A stretch of 64,000 nucleotides of DNA from FEN-1297 sp963834015 (GTDB lineage: Bacteria; Bacteroidota; Ignavibacteria; Ignavibacteriales; Ignavibacteriaceae), in the NCBI GenBank assembly GCA_963834015.1, contig CAWIAG010000002.1, positions 930,001 to 994,000 on the forward strand. Reading direction: 5' to 3'. A program made the position numbers and the translations under genes. Below the pieces are notes generated by a model that searched no databases, was not told the DNA's origin, and saw only the letters and a program-made list of their open reading frames with translations. Shown here piece after piece: positions 23,559 through 33,021 of the stretch (position 1 is the first letter of the stretch; each line of letters begins with the position of its first letter).

Positions 23559-24043
23559 CTTCTAAGAAATTCAATCCTGTCCTGCAGTTGGTTAACAGGA
23601 GTAAGAAGTTTATCCTTACCGTAAATAGCATCTTCCCTGTTGCTGAATGCCAGTTCATAATCCTTACTCATTACAATTGCTTCTTCCGGGCATACTTCTT
23701 CGCAGAAGCCGCAGAAAATACAACGCAGCATATTTATTTCAAACTTTTCCGGGTATCTTTCTTTTTCACGTGCAGTTTCCCCGGCTTGCACTTCGATAGC
23801 GAGTGCAGGACAAACACGCGAACAAAGCCCGCATGCCACACATCTTTCCTCGCCGTTTTCTTCCATTACAAGTACCGGCCTGCCCCTGTATGATGCAGGC
23901 GGAATAAATTTCTCTTCGGGATACTTCATTGTAAATTTAGGCCTGAACATATTTTTCATTGTAAGCGATAAGCCTTTTACAATTTCAGGTATATATATTC
24001 TCTCTAAGAATGTTAAATCTTTTTCTCTCTTCTTTACGCCCAT
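23549..24043 (-). CDS. nuoI: NADH-quinone oxidoreductase subunit I
   Basis: A 164-residue ferredoxin-like subunit of respiratory complex I. It has the two 4Fe-4S motifs CVACGLCSRVCP and CIFCGFCEEVCPEEA that bind clusters N6a and N6b, and the amphipathic N-terminal region that attaches to the membrane arm. It carries electrons from NuoG toward the quinone site. It is the last gene of a nuoG-nuoH-nuoI run; the 200-base gap before it is filled by a CATT repeat, and no nuoJ follows. Confidence 0.95.
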   Translation of the reverse strand: MGVKKREKDLTFLERIYIPEIVKGLSLTMKNMFRPKFTMKYPEEKFIPPASYRGRPVLVMEENGEERCVACGLCSRVCPALAIEVQAGETAREKERYPEKFEINMLRCIFCGFCEEVCPEEAIVMSKDYELAFSNREDAIYGKDKLLTPVNQLQDRIEFLRSYK

Positions 24044-24100
24044 CTAATCTCCAAAATTTTTATCATTTCCTTAAAATCAAATTATAACAACCTTTCAGGT

Positions 24101-24242
24101 TTTATTCATTCAATCAATCAATCATTCATTCACCCATTCATTCATTCATTCACTCATTCATTCATTCACCCATTCATTCATCCATTCATTCATCCATTCA
24201 CCCATTCATTCATTCAACCATTCATTCATTCAACCATTCTTC
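24101..24242. repeat. Tetranucleotide (CATT)n tract between nuoH and nuoI
   Basis: About 140 bases made of imperfect CATT/ATTC units with CACC and AACC interruptions, ending two bases before the nuoH stop. Such tracts change length by slippage. It lies within an operon, so length changes would alter the nuoH-nuoI spacing but not a reading frame. Confidence 0.9.
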
Positions 24243-24243
24243 T

Positions 24244-25275
24244 TTAGATCTTAAACACCATTATTAAAACCGCTACCCAAACAATATTTATAAGCGATAA
24301 GGGGAACATTACTTTCCATCCCAGGCTCATTAACTGGTCGTACCTGAAACGCGGTATGCTCCATCTTACCCAAATGAAAAAGAAAAGCAGTGCTGCAACT
24401 TTAAGGCAGAAAGTTAAAACAGAAATTACTGCAAATAGCCCGTTTGATAAACCAAAGTTTTCTAAGTAAGGAAATCTCCAGCCGCCCAGGTATAAAGTTA
24501 CAATCATAGTGCTTGCTATAATCATATTAGCGTACTCAGCTAAAAAGAAACCGGCAAACTTCATACTGCTGTACTCGGTATGATATCCGCCGACAAGCTC
24601 AGGCTCGGCTTCCGGCAGGTCAAAAGGCAGCCGGTTTGTTTCAGCAAACGCAGAAACAACAAATGTTATAAACCCGATCGGCTGTAAAATTGCATTCCAC
24701 ATCCATCCTGCCTGCGAATTTATTATATCCGCCGGCCTTAATGAACCTGCAAGCAATAATACTCCACCGATGGAAAATCCCATTGATATTTCATAAGAAA
24801 TCATCTGTGCAGAAGATCTTATTCCGCCAAGCAGGGAATATTTGCTTCCCGACGACCAGCCGGCGAATGTAATTGCATAAACGCCTAATGACGTTAATGC
24901 AAGCACGTAAAGTATCCCTATGTTAACATCCGCAACAACTAATGGTACACTATAGCCCAAAATATTTACTACAGGCCCGAAAGGAATTACTGCATAAGTT
25001 GTGAATGCAACAAATAATGCTACTATAGGGGCTAATGTATGAAGAGGTTTATTTGCCGCTTCGGGAACTATATCTTCTTTAAGCAGAAGTTTAAATACAT
25101 CGGCGAACGGCTGAAGAATCCCTTGCCAGCCCACCCGGTTCGGGCCCAGCCTGTTTTGTGCCCATGCGCTTATTTTTCTTTCAAAATAAACAAGATAAGA
25201 AACAGTAAGCAGCATTACTGTCAAAAGGATCAGTATCTTTATGAAACAAAAGATTATTACTTCCAATATGCTCAT
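24244..25275 (-). CDS. nuoH: NADH-quinone oxidoreductase subunit H
   Basis: A 343-residue membrane subunit of complex I with eight to nine hydrophobic helices. The conserved first helix and loop YFERKISAWAQNRLGPNRVG and the quinone-chamber segments TNRLPFDLPEAEPELVGGYH (20 residues) are intact. NuoH forms the quinone-binding channel between the peripheral arm and the membrane arm. It follows nuoG by 24 bases, and the gap after it contains the CATT tract. Normal length. Confidence 0.95.
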   Translation of the reverse strand: MSILEVIIFCFIKILILLTVMLLTVSYLVYFERKISAWAQNRLGPNRVGWQGILQPFADVFKLLLKEDIVPEAANKPLHTLAPIVALFVAFTTYAVIPFGPVVNILGYSVPLVVADVNIGILYVLALTSLGVYAITFAGWSSGSKYSLLGGIRSSAQMISYEISMGFSIGGVLLLAGSLRPADIINSQAGWMWNAILQPIGFITFVVSAFAETNRLPFDLPEAEPELVGGYHTEYSSMKFAGFFLAEYANMIIASTMIVTLYLGGWRFPYLENFGLSNGLFAVISVLTFCLKVAALLFFFIWVRWSIPRFRYDQLMSLGWKVMFPLSLINIVWVAVLIMVFKI

Positions 25276-25299
25276 TTAATTAAAGCTCCGTTTATTCTT

Positions 25300-26982
25300 T
25301 TAGTGAGCAGAAATATCATTGACAGTTTTCAATTTTGACCGGGCGCCAAGTTCCCCTATTATATCATAATCCAGGCCGTTAAATAAACCGATGCTTCGTG
25401 ATATTTCGGTAAAGACGTCTTCTGCCGTATCAAACTTAAATTTAAAACCCATTGCGCCCGAAAGAGCACAAATAATTCTCCAGGATGATTTTGCATCATA
25501 CCTCAGTCCCTGCGCCCACCTGTCGTAACTTGAACCGAACTTGTCGAGCCTGCTCATGCTCATCCCGTCTAATGAACGGTCGGCTTCTATTGTTGAAACA
25601 GCAGGTTTTAATCTCTGAACCCTTCCATCAAAATTAACTATCACTCCGTTTTTCTCTGCATAGGTTGATGCCGGAAAAACTATATCAGCCAGCGCTGTTG
25701 ACTTATTGAAATTAGAAGCATGAACAACAAACAAATCTAATTTTGAAAAAGCTTCTTCAAATTCAGGATAGGATTCGATTATATCATCTTCAAGAAGATA
25801 AAGCGCTTTTATTTTCCCTTCTTTAATACCGTTTATAATTCCTTCCAAATTAAGTCCTCCCGGAGCCGGTTTTACGCCAACACTTTCGGCGCCGGTACTG
25901 TTAGGTGTTTTATCTTCTTTCCTGAGAATATCATCCCCAAATAATGGGTCTTTATGCCTGATAAAATCAATATTTTTTACACATAGAGCCGTAACAAATT
26001 TTACCAATAAATAGTTGTCTTCGAGTGTTGCGAAGGGAGATCCGATAAATGCGATTTCTTCTTTCGAATACTTTTTCAGTTCTTCAGCAGTTTTGTTGAT
26101 TACTTCATTCCATTCCGCCTTTACAAGAACGCCTTCTTTCCTTAAATGCGGGCCGTCTACCCTGTCCGCAGAGTTTACATTCTTGAATGTATCCAGCCTT
26201 CCATGATCGCACATCCAGTAATTATTTACATCATCATTCTGCCGGGGAGTAATTCTTAGTATTTGATTATTTCTTAACCATAACTCTATATTACACCCGC
26301 GTGAACAGCCCTGGCATATGGTGTTATTTGAAGACATATCCCAAACCCTGGCTTTAAACCTGAAATCCCTGTTGGTTAAAGCGCCTACAGGGCAAATATC
26401 GGTTACGTTCAGAGAGTATGGATTATTTAATTCTTCACCGGGAAATGTTACAATTGTAACTCTGTCTCCCCTTTTCACAAATGTAAGTTCCGGATCTTTT
26501 GCTATTTCATCGCAGAATCTTATGCACCGTGAACATGATATACACCGGTCGCCGTCAAACATAACATAAGGGCCAAGATGTACGCGCTTATCTTTATGGG
26601 TTTTCTCTTCAACAAAGCGGCTCTCCCCGACACTGTGTGAGTATGCATAATCCTGAAGTTTACATTCTCCGGCTTCATCACAAATAGGACAGTCCAGCGG
26701 ATGATTAATAAGCAGAAATTCCATTACCGCATTCCGGGCGGCAAGCGCTTTATCTGATGCTGTGTGGACAACCATTCCTTCAGCCGCAAGTGTAGAACAT
26801 GCTATAGCCAGTTTAGGCATCTTTTCAATCTCAACCAGGCATACCCGGCAATTTCCTGCTATCGATAAACTCGGATGCCAGCAGAAATGTGGAATTGTTA
26901 TTCCATGGTCCTTAGCTGCCTGAATAATAGTCTGCCCCTGTTGAAATTCTATCTCAATACTATCTAAAATAAATTTAGGCAT
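25300..26982 (-). CDS. nuoG: NADH-quinone oxidoreductase subunit G (short form)
   Basis: A 560-residue iron-sulfur subunit. The N-terminal 2Fe-2S domain has HFCWHPSLSIAGNCRVC; the His-Cys motif region has CPICDEAGECKLQDY; a 4Fe-4S site has CISCSRCIRFCDEI; and the molybdopterin-type domain starts CQGCSRGCNIELW. The C-terminal part is shorter than in E. coli (about 900) or Thermus (about 780), lacking part of the molybdopterin-like domain but keeping all visible cluster ligands. A trailing tail RSKLKTVNDISAH follows. It is the first gene of nuoG-nuoH-nuoI; nuoE and nuoF are not upstream, where alanine dehydrogenase lies instead. Confidence 0.92.
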   Translation of the reverse strand: MPKFILDSIEIEFQQGQTIIQAAKDHGITIPHFCWHPSLSIAGNCRVCLVEIEKMPKLAIACSTLAAEGMVVHTASDKALAARNAVMEFLLINHPLDCPICDEAGECKLQDYAYSHSVGESRFVEEKTHKDKRVHLGPYVMFDGDRCISCSRCIRFCDEIAKDPELTFVKRGDRVTIVTFPGEELNNPYSLNVTDICPVGALTNRDFRFKARVWDMSSNNTICQGCSRGCNIELWLRNNQILRITPRQNDDVNNYWMCDHGRLDTFKNVNSADRVDGPHLRKEGVLVKAEWNEVINKTAEELKKYSKEEIAFIGSPFATLEDNYLLVKFVTALCVKNIDFIRHKDPLFGDDILRKEDKTPNSTGAESVGVKPAPGGLNLEGIINGIKEGKIKALYLLEDDIIESYPEFEEAFSKLDLFVVHASNFNKSTALADIVFPASTYAEKNGVIVNFDGRVQRLKPAVSTIEADRSLDGMSMSRLDKFGSSYDRWAQGLRYDAKSSWRIICALSGAMGFKFKFDTAEDVFTEISRSIGLFNGLDYDIIGELGARSKLKTVNDISAH

Positions 26983-27081
26983 TCACTCTTCCCGAGAAAT
27001 AGTTTAATGTAAAAGTATGTACCGTAAAATCAAGATTTTTAAAGAACTTCTGTGTGACCGGTTAAACTACCAATTTAATTA

Positions 27082-28197
27082 TTATTTTATTATCGAATCA
27101 ACGGTCTGATACTCAAAATCAAAAGCATCTGCAACGCCTTTATATGTAATCTTACCGTCAATCATATTTAATCCCAGCTTTATTTCATTGTTTGATTTAA
27201 CGGCTTTTTCAAAACCTTTATTTGCTATTTCCACAGCATAGGGTAAGGTTGCATTAGTTAATGCTAATGTAGAAGTATGTGGAACAGCGCCTGGCATATT
27301 TGCCACGCAGTAATGAACAACGCCGTCAATTACGAATGTGGGGTGCTCATGAGTTGTGGGCTTACATGTTTCTATACATCCGCCCTGATCCACGGATACA
27401 TCCACAATTACCGAACCTTCTCTCATTAACGGAATCATATCTCGTCTAACAAGTTTTGGAGCTTTGGTTCCCGGTATTAATACTGCCCCGATAACAAGGT
27501 CGGCTTTTGGAAGGCCTGCCCTTATATAATATTCGTTAGACATCATGGTTGTAACATTAGCAGGCATTACATCATCAAGGTATCTTAGCCGGTATAAATT
27601 ATTATCAAAAATTGTAACTTTAGCGCCGAATCCGGCGGCAATTTTTGCTGCATTGGTTCCTACTATCCCTCCGCCAAGCACCATTACTTCGGCAGGCCCG
27701 GTTCCGGGAACGCCGCCCAGTAAAATTCCCCGTCCGCCCATAGCTTTTTCGAGGTATTTAGCGCCTTCCTGCGGAGCCATTCTCCCGGCTACTTCACTCA
27801 TCGGGATTAATAAAGGAAGGGAGTTATCGGCTCTCTGTACGGTTTCATATGCAATACATACACACTTTGCCTTCATCATTGCTTCGGTTAATTCCTTATT
27901 GGCGGCAAAATGAAAGTAAGTAAATAAAATTTGTCCCTGTTTAATTAACCCGTATTCGGGTGTGATAGGTTCTTTAACCTTCATTATCATATCGGCGGCA
28001 GAATAAACTTCTTTAGCCGTTTTCGCAATATCAGCGCCAATGGCTTTATAATTTTCATCCGAAAAACCGCTTCCTATACCGGCATTTGTTTCAATAACAA
28101 CTTTATGGCCGTTCTGAATAAGAGTAGACGCACCTACGGGTAGTAAGGCAACTCTATTCTCATTGGCTTTTATTTCTTTTGGAACACCAACTAACAT
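27082..28197 (-). CDS. ald: Alanine dehydrogenase
   Basis: A 371-residue enzyme that converts L-alanine and NAD to pyruvate, ammonia and NADH. Catalytic Lys in MIMKVKEPITPEY and His in LFTYFHFAAN are present, and the Rossmann fold has VMVLGGGIVGTNAAKIAAGFG. The CVANMPGAVPHTSTLALTNA segment near the C-terminus is typical. Length is standard. It lies between nuoG (minus strand, 99 bases away) and the M16 peptidase, and may link nitrogen metabolism with NADH supply. It probably has its own promoter. Confidence 0.95.
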   Translation of the reverse strand: MLVGVPKEIKANENRVALLPVGASTLIQNGHKVVIETNAGIGSGFSDENYKAIGADIAKTAKEVYSAADMIMKVKEPITPEYGLIKQGQILFTYFHFAANKELTEAMMKAKCVCIAYETVQRADNSLPLLIPMSEVAGRMAPQEGAKYLEKAMGGRGILLGGVPGTGPAEVMVLGGGIVGTNAAKIAAGFGAKVTIFDNNLYRLRYLDDVMPANVTTMMSNEYYIRAGLPKADLVIGAVLIPGTKAPKLVRRDMIPLMREGSVIVDVSVDQGGCIETCKPTTHEHPTFVIDGVVHYCVANMPGAVPHTSTLALTNATLPYAVEIANKGFEKAVKSNNEIKLGLNMIDGKITYKGVADAFDFEYQTVDSIIK

Positions 28198-28218
28198 ATT
28201 GTACCTCTTTTTTTTCAG

Positions 28219-29475
28219 TTACGCTGCAGATTTTATTATTGTATTTTTTGATTTAATTATTAATTTAATGAAGGACTTCTCCTCAAGAAGTTCATTCGCA
28301 GCTTCAAGAATGTTTTCTCTTGTTACTGCATCTATATCTTTTATAGCTTCATCAATTGATTTAATTTTATTAAAATATAATTCCGATTGAGCCATGCGCA
28401 TCATCCTGTTTGAAGTGCCTTCCAGGCTTAACAGCAGGCTCCCTTTAATAGATTCTTTTGCTTTATTTAATTCTCTCTCGGAAATTTTGTTTTCCCGTAA
28501 TTTTCTGAATTCCTTCAAAACAATAGTCATTGCCTTGTCCATCATTTTTTCATTTGTAGAAAAATAGACCCCGAAAGTTGAAATGTCATAAAAGGAATTC
28601 AGGAAGGAGTTAATCTGATAAGCAATTCCGTTTTTTTCTCTAACCGTCTGAAATAATCTTGAACTGCTTCCTTCGCCAAGTATTTGGGTAAGAACATTTA
28701 CCATCGTTCTTTTTTCGTTTTTGTATCCGTAAGTAGGCCGTCCGAGAATAGTATGAACCTGTTGTATTTCTTTGTCGATTATTTCAAGTTTAACTATTGA
28801 ATTATTGGAATAATAATTTTTCCTTTTAATCTTCGATACACCTAAATCCGTTTTTATATATTTGTCGGCAAACTTTAATAACTTTTCGTGATTAACCGCC
28901 CCGGAGGCTGCAATAATCAGGCGGTTACAGCCGTACATTTCTTTAACAAAATTAAACAAATCATGCTGGGTAAATTTTTTTAAGTTTGTTTCAGTTCCTA
29001 TAATCGGCATGCTAAGACTGTTCCCGGCAAAAATATTTTCCTCGAATTTGTCAAATATCAGTTCTTCCGGGTTATCTTCTATATCGTATAGTTCATCTAT
29101 AACTACGCTTGATTCTTTTTTCATTTCTACTGGTTTAAATGCAGGGTGCTGAACCATGTCTGAAAGTACATCAAAAGTTTTTTCAATATGGTTTTCAAGC
29201 CCCCTCCCGTAATAGCATGTATGTTCTTTGGAGGTAAAAGCATTCAGGTAACCGCCGAATGATTCTATATCTACGGCAATCTGTTTTGCGGAACGTTTTT
29301 TTGTCCCTTTAAAAAGCATATGCTCAATAAAATGCGTTATTCCGTTATTTTGAAGGTTTTCATCTCTTGACCCTACATTAAACCAAAAGCCGAGTGAAAA
29401 CGATTTTATATATGGAATTGTCTCAGAAATTACTTTTATCCCGCTGGGAAGGATTGTCTTGTTATATTGGCTCAA
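28219..29475 (-). CDS. M16 (insulinase-type) zinc peptidase
   Basis: A 418-residue single-domain-pair peptidase of the mitochondrial-processing-peptidase type. The inverted zinc motif is HFIEHMLFKGT (His-x-x-Glu-His) with the downstream Glu about 76 residues later in ESSVVIDELYDIED. The C-terminal half is the inactive partner domain with the conserved substrate-binding REKNGIAYQINSFLNSF segment. Its role in bacteria is removal of peptides or processing of periplasmic proteins, but no signal peptide is visible. It is separate from ald by 21 bases. Confidence 0.9.
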   Translation of the reverse strand: MSQYNKTILPSGIKVISETIPYIKSFSLGFWFNVGSRDENLQNNGITHFIEHMLFKGTKKRSAKQIAVDIESFGGYLNAFTSKEHTCYYGRGLENHIEKTFDVLSDMVQHPAFKPVEMKKESSVVIDELYDIEDNPEELIFDKFEENIFAGNSLSMPIIGTETNLKKFTQHDLFNFVKEMYGCNRLIIAASGAVNHEKLLKFADKYIKTDLGVSKIKRKNYYSNNSIVKLEIIDKEIQQVHTILGRPTYGYKNEKRTMVNVLTQILGEGSSSRLFQTVREKNGIAYQINSFLNSFYDISTFGVYFSTNEKMMDKAMTIVLKEFRKLRENKISERELNKAKESIKGSLLLSLEGTSNRMMRMAQSELYFNKIKSIDEAIKDIDAVTRENILEAANELLEEKSFIKLIIKSKNTIIKSAA

Positions 29476-29618
29476 ATCTGTATTTTTTTCTTTGTTTCAA
29501 CTAAAATAGTATGATCAAATATAGAGAAATGGGTATATGTAGTCAAGGAAACCTGTTAGGCAGATGGGCTTCATCAATTATTTGAATTTAGCTTTTTAGG
29601 CTGTCTAAGAATTCAATC

Positions 29619-29656
29619 TTCTAAGTGTATCTTAGTGTTCTTAGTGTCTTAGTGGT
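29619..29656. repeat. Short periodic repeat, about 11-bp unit
   Basis: On the minus strand CACTAAGACACTAAGAACAC and CTAAGATACACTTAGAAG form 3-4 near-copies of an 11-base CACTAAGANAC unit. Such short periodic tracts are scattered through intergenic DNA of related genomes. The 288-base gap between the M16 peptidase and rlmB holds nothing else recognisable. Confidence 0.5.
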
Positions 29657-29763
29657 AAAATGTCTTTCCTAAAACTAAACTTAACTTGAAACAATAAAAA
29701 GCTCTCCTAGTAACCCTCCATTCAGTTTTTCAAAAAAAACCATCTACACGTTGAATGTCAATA

Positions 29764-30498
29764 TTATAGGGAATTTTGCCTCTGTCTTAAAACTTCAAAA
29801 AGAAGTATCCCGGTTGCAACTGAAACATTCAATGATTGGATTTTCCCCTTCATTGGAATATTAACTAAGAAGTCGCAATTATCCGCCGTAAGCTTTCTAA
29901 TTCCTCTTTCTTCATTTCCCACTACGAGCGCTAACGGTATTTTGTAGTCTATACCGGTGTAAGCTTTAGAATTATCCAGGGCTGAACCTGCAATCCAGAA
30001 GCCTTTATCCTTTAACTCCTTCATTGTTTGAGCCAGGTTATTTACAAGGCATATCTTAACATGCTCCGTAGCACCCGCTGATGTTTTGGATACAGTGGCA
30101 TTAACAGGAGCGCTGTTATGCTTTGTTACAATTACGCCGTCTACACCGCTGCAATCTGCTGTACGCAGGATTGCACCCAGGTTATGTGTGTCCTGAATAG
30201 AATCAAGTATCAGGATAAGTGGATAGGTTGATCGTTTTGATGTTAAAATTATTTCATCTAAGGAATAATATTTTTGTTCCTGCTTGATAGCTGCAACTCC
30301 CTGTGCATTGGGATGTGAGGTAATTGCTCTTAATTTTTCGTATGGAATTTCATTACACTTTATTTCATTTTTTTTCGAAGCAATTTTTATAGCATCAATG
30401 ATCGGGCCCTTTTGTCCGAACAATATATAAACCTGCTCTATTTGCTCTCCTGAATTTATAGCTTCAAGAACAGGCTTGCGTCCGATTACAATATTCAT
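29764..30498 (-). CDS. rlmB: 23S rRNA 2'-O-ribose methyltransferase (RlmB type)
   Basis: A 244-residue SpoU-family (SPOUT) methyltransferase that modifies the peptidyltransferase-centre guanosine of 23S rRNA (G2251 in E. coli). The three family motifs are visible: DSIQDTHNLGAILRTAD, VVGNEERGIRKLTADNCD and SLNVSVATGILLFEVLRQR. The N-terminal half is the rRNA-binding domain. Length is standard. It is not part of an obvious operon; the next gene upstream is lgt, separated by a GC-rich palindrome. Confidence 0.93.
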   Translation of the reverse strand: MNIVIGRKPVLEAINSGEQIEQVYILFGQKGPIIDAIKIASKKNEIKCNEIPYEKLRAITSHPNAQGVAAIKQEQKYYSLDEIILTSKRSTYPLILILDSIQDTHNLGAILRTADCSGVDGVIVTKHNSAPVNATVSKTSAGATEHVKICLVNNLAQTMKELKDKGFWIAGSALDNSKAYTGIDYKIPLALVVGNEERGIRKLTADNCDFLVNIPMKGKIQSLNVSVATGILLFEVLRQRQNSL

Positions 30499-30550
30499 TT
30501 ATGTATTTATAAAATTAATGTTAGGCTCATATTCAAGGTTTTGTCATACT

Positions 30551-30578
30551 GTAGAGCCGGGGCAGGCCCCGGCTCTAC
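30551..30578. repeat. GC-rich perfect palindrome between lgt and rlmB
   Basis: GTAGAGCCGGGGC (30551-30563) and GCCCCGGCTCTAC (30566-30578) form a 13-bp perfect stem around a two-base loop. It is very GC-rich in otherwise AT-rich DNA, followed by AATTTTAAAT. It resembles a REP-like element and could also end transcripts. Confidence 0.7.
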
Positions 30579-30614
30579 AATTTTAAATATACAAGTCAAG
30601 TCTCACGGAAATAA

Positions 30615-31535
30615 TTATTTCTTGTGATGTTCTGCCTTCAAAGGCGGCGGGACAAATTTCGGGAACTTGTCCTTATTCCTCTCAAGATATACAAAACCGG
30701 CGGAACCGATGATAATTAATATAATTGAGATCAATTGCGCTTCGGATAAATCAAAAAGTAAATGCGGATTTAAGCGCAAAAATTCAACAGATAATCGTTC
30801 AACTCCGGCAAAAATTAAATACAGCATAAATAATTTGCCGTCTGCCCAATCCTTTTTTCTTAAATACCATAGAATAAAAAATGCGGCGGTGCAGATAAGA
30901 AATTCGTAAACCGGAGTTGGATGAAGCCGGATAACTTCATCAAATTTTGTAATGATGCCGTACTGATCTGTTCTGACGAACTGTGCAGATAAATCATGGT
31001 AGCTGTCTCGTAAGGCCAAAGCCGGATGATCAAAATAAAATTGTCTTAATACTTCGCTTGGTTTTACTGTACCGTTTGCAAAATTAGTTCCCCAGGGCAG
31101 CGAAGTTGGTATACCATAATCACCATCGCCTGCAAGCTGGCAGCCTATCCGGCCGATTCCATATGCAAGAATTAATGAAGGTGAAACAGCATCGCTTATA
31201 AATAAGAATGAAATTTTTTTCTTCTTTAGATAAATTGCGATAACAACTGTTGCTAAAATTAACCCGCCGTAAAATGTAAGTCCTCCCGGCGAAAAGGCTC
31301 TCATCAACGGATTCGCAATAAACGAATCCCAGTTTTCCAGCAGGTCTAACGCTTTACTTCCGATTATTCCGAAAATTATAGCAAGCAACGTAATTTCCGT
31401 CGCAAGCGACGGATCTAATTTTCTTCTTTCAAATTCTTTGGTAAGTATGTAACTGGAAACGATGAACGCAATACCTACCATCAATCCGAAGCTATATACC
31501 GTAAATGGACCTATATTGAAAAGTTCCGGATACAT
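30615..31535 (-). CDS. lgt: Prolipoprotein diacylglyceryl transferase
   Basis: A 306-residue membrane enzyme that attaches diacylglycerol from phosphatidylglycerol to the Cys of lipoprotein precursors. It has seven or so membrane segments and the family signature YGIGRIGCQLAGDGDYG, with the lipid-binding Gly-rich GLTFYGGLILA loop. The C-terminus is Lys/His-rich. It works with lnt at 61235-62923. Length is standard. Confidence 0.93.
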   Translation of the reverse strand: MYPELFNIGPFTVYSFGLMVGIAFIVSSYILTKEFERRKLDPSLATEITLLAIIFGIIGSKALDLLENWDSFIANPLMRAFSPGGLTFYGGLILATVVIAIYLKKKKISFLFISDAVSPSLILAYGIGRIGCQLAGDGDYGIPTSLPWGTNFANGTVKPSEVLRQFYFDHPALALRDSYHDLSAQFVRTDQYGIITKFDEVIRLHPTPVYEFLICTAAFFILWYLRKKDWADGKLFMLYLIFAGVERLSVEFLRLNPHLLFDLSEAQLISIILIIIGSAGFVYLERNKDKFPKFVPPPLKAEHHKK

Positions 31536-31591
31536 TGAATTATTCCTTAATTATTTGTGCAAAATCATTTTAATTATAAAAAATTCTCAAT

Positions 31592-32851
31592 TCAATCCCG
31601 GATAATATTGATTATTTCATGATAATTTTCCAGTTCAAACAATTTTTGTTCTCCCGTTTCCATATTTTTCAAATTTAATTTACCTGATTGATATTCATCA
31701 CCCCCCAGGAATAATACATACCGTGCATTAAATTTATTCGCCTCACGCATTTGTGCTTTAATACTCCGGTCAAGATAATCATAATCCACTACAAGATCAC
31801 CTTTTCTAAAATTAATGGCAAGTTCAAAAACTTTAGAAGTTAACTCTTTATTAAGCTTAATTATGTAAAGGTCAATATTTTCTCCGGACAAATTTAGAGA
31901 GTGTTCGTTTTCGCAGGCAAGAAGGATCCTTTCCATACCAGCTGCAAAACCCACTCCGGGTGTTGGATCACCCCCAAGCTGAGAAACCAGTAAATCGTAC
32001 CTGCCGCCTCCGCAAAGTGCGCTCTGTGAACCAACTTTGCCGCTGACTATTTCAAACGTCGTTTTAGTGTAATAGTCCAACCCTCTTACAAGTTTTGGAT
32101 CTATTTCAAACGGAATTTTAGATTGCTGAAGAAGATTTTTTACAATTTCAAAGTCCTGCTTACTCTCTTCATCTATATAATTTATTAAGAATGGAGCGCC
32201 TTTAAGTATTTCCTGGTCCGACTCTACTTTGCTGTCAAATATTCTTAAGATATTCTGATCGAGACGTTTTTTGCTGTCTTCGGAAAGTTTATCCTTAGAA
32301 TCATTTAAAAATTCACGTAGAAGGCTTTTATAATTCTCTCTTGATTCCGGTATACCGAGAGAATTTAATTTCACGGTTAAATCTTTAAGCCCTAACCTGT
32401 CTAAGATACTGTAAACTATAATTATAATTTCGACATCGAGTAAAGGCGAGGTACTGCCAAGTGCTTCTCCGCCGAATTGATGAAATTGACGCTGCCTGCC
32501 CGCCTGGGGCCTTTCCTGCCTGAACATGGGAGAAATATAAAATAATTTATTCAATGGCTGCTGTTTGCCAAGCGAGTGCTCAACAAACGCCCTCACAACC
32601 GATGCAGTCATCTCCGGTTTTAGGGTAAGGCTTGTTTTCCCTTTATCAAGGAAAGTGTACATCTCCTTTCCTACAATATCGGTTTCTTCTCCGATACTGC
32701 GTGCAAATAACGATGTTTCTTCAAAAACCGGTGTGCGAATTTCTTTATAATTATAACTTGTAAAAATTGTTTCGACAACCAATTCTAATAACTTCCATTT
32801 CATTATTTCATTTGGAAGTATATCTTTTGTCCCTGTAATTGCTTTTAGCAT
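31592..32851 (-). CDS. hisS: Histidyl-tRNA synthetase
   Basis: A 419-residue class II synthetase that charges tRNA-His. Motif 2 (MFRQERPQAGRQRQFHQFG) and the histidine-specific GLDYYTKTTFEIVSG are intact, and the ATP-binding GVGFAAGMERI of motif 3 is present near residue 300. A C-terminal anticodon-binding domain of about 90 residues follows. Standard length for the family. It follows the PTS EIIA-like gene after about 170 bases. Confidence 0.95.
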   Translation of the reverse strand: MLKAITGTKDILPNEIMKWKLLELVVETIFTSYNYKEIRTPVFEETSLFARSIGEETDIVGKEMYTFLDKGKTSLTLKPEMTASVVRAFVEHSLGKQQPLNKLFYISPMFRQERPQAGRQRQFHQFGGEALGSTSPLLDVEIIIIVYSILDRLGLKDLTVKLNSLGIPESRENYKSLLREFLNDSKDKLSEDSKKRLDQNILRIFDSKVESDQEILKGAPFLINYIDEESKQDFEIVKNLLQQSKIPFEIDPKLVRGLDYYTKTTFEIVSGKVGSQSALCGGGRYDLLVSQLGGDPTPGVGFAAGMERILLACENEHSLNLSGENIDLYIIKLNKELTSKVFELAINFRKGDLVVDYDYLDRSIKAQMREANKFNARYVLFLGGDEYQSGKLNLKNMETGEQKLFELENYHEIINIIRD

Positions 32852-33021
32852 AATTGTTGAGTTTTCTTCTCAGAAGTGTTTTGCGATAAGTTAAATAAAT
32901 TTCCCCTTGTAAATATATTCATTGTCTCGCTTCCGCATTAAAGTGAGTATCTATTTTTAAATATGTCTTTATAAATTCCGGCAGGCAAATATTCAAGAAT
33001 ACATTTTCAAATAAGAAGTAT

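Noticed and set aside
24101..24242. CRISPR-like array
   Set aside because: Units are four bases long without spacers, a plain microsatellite.
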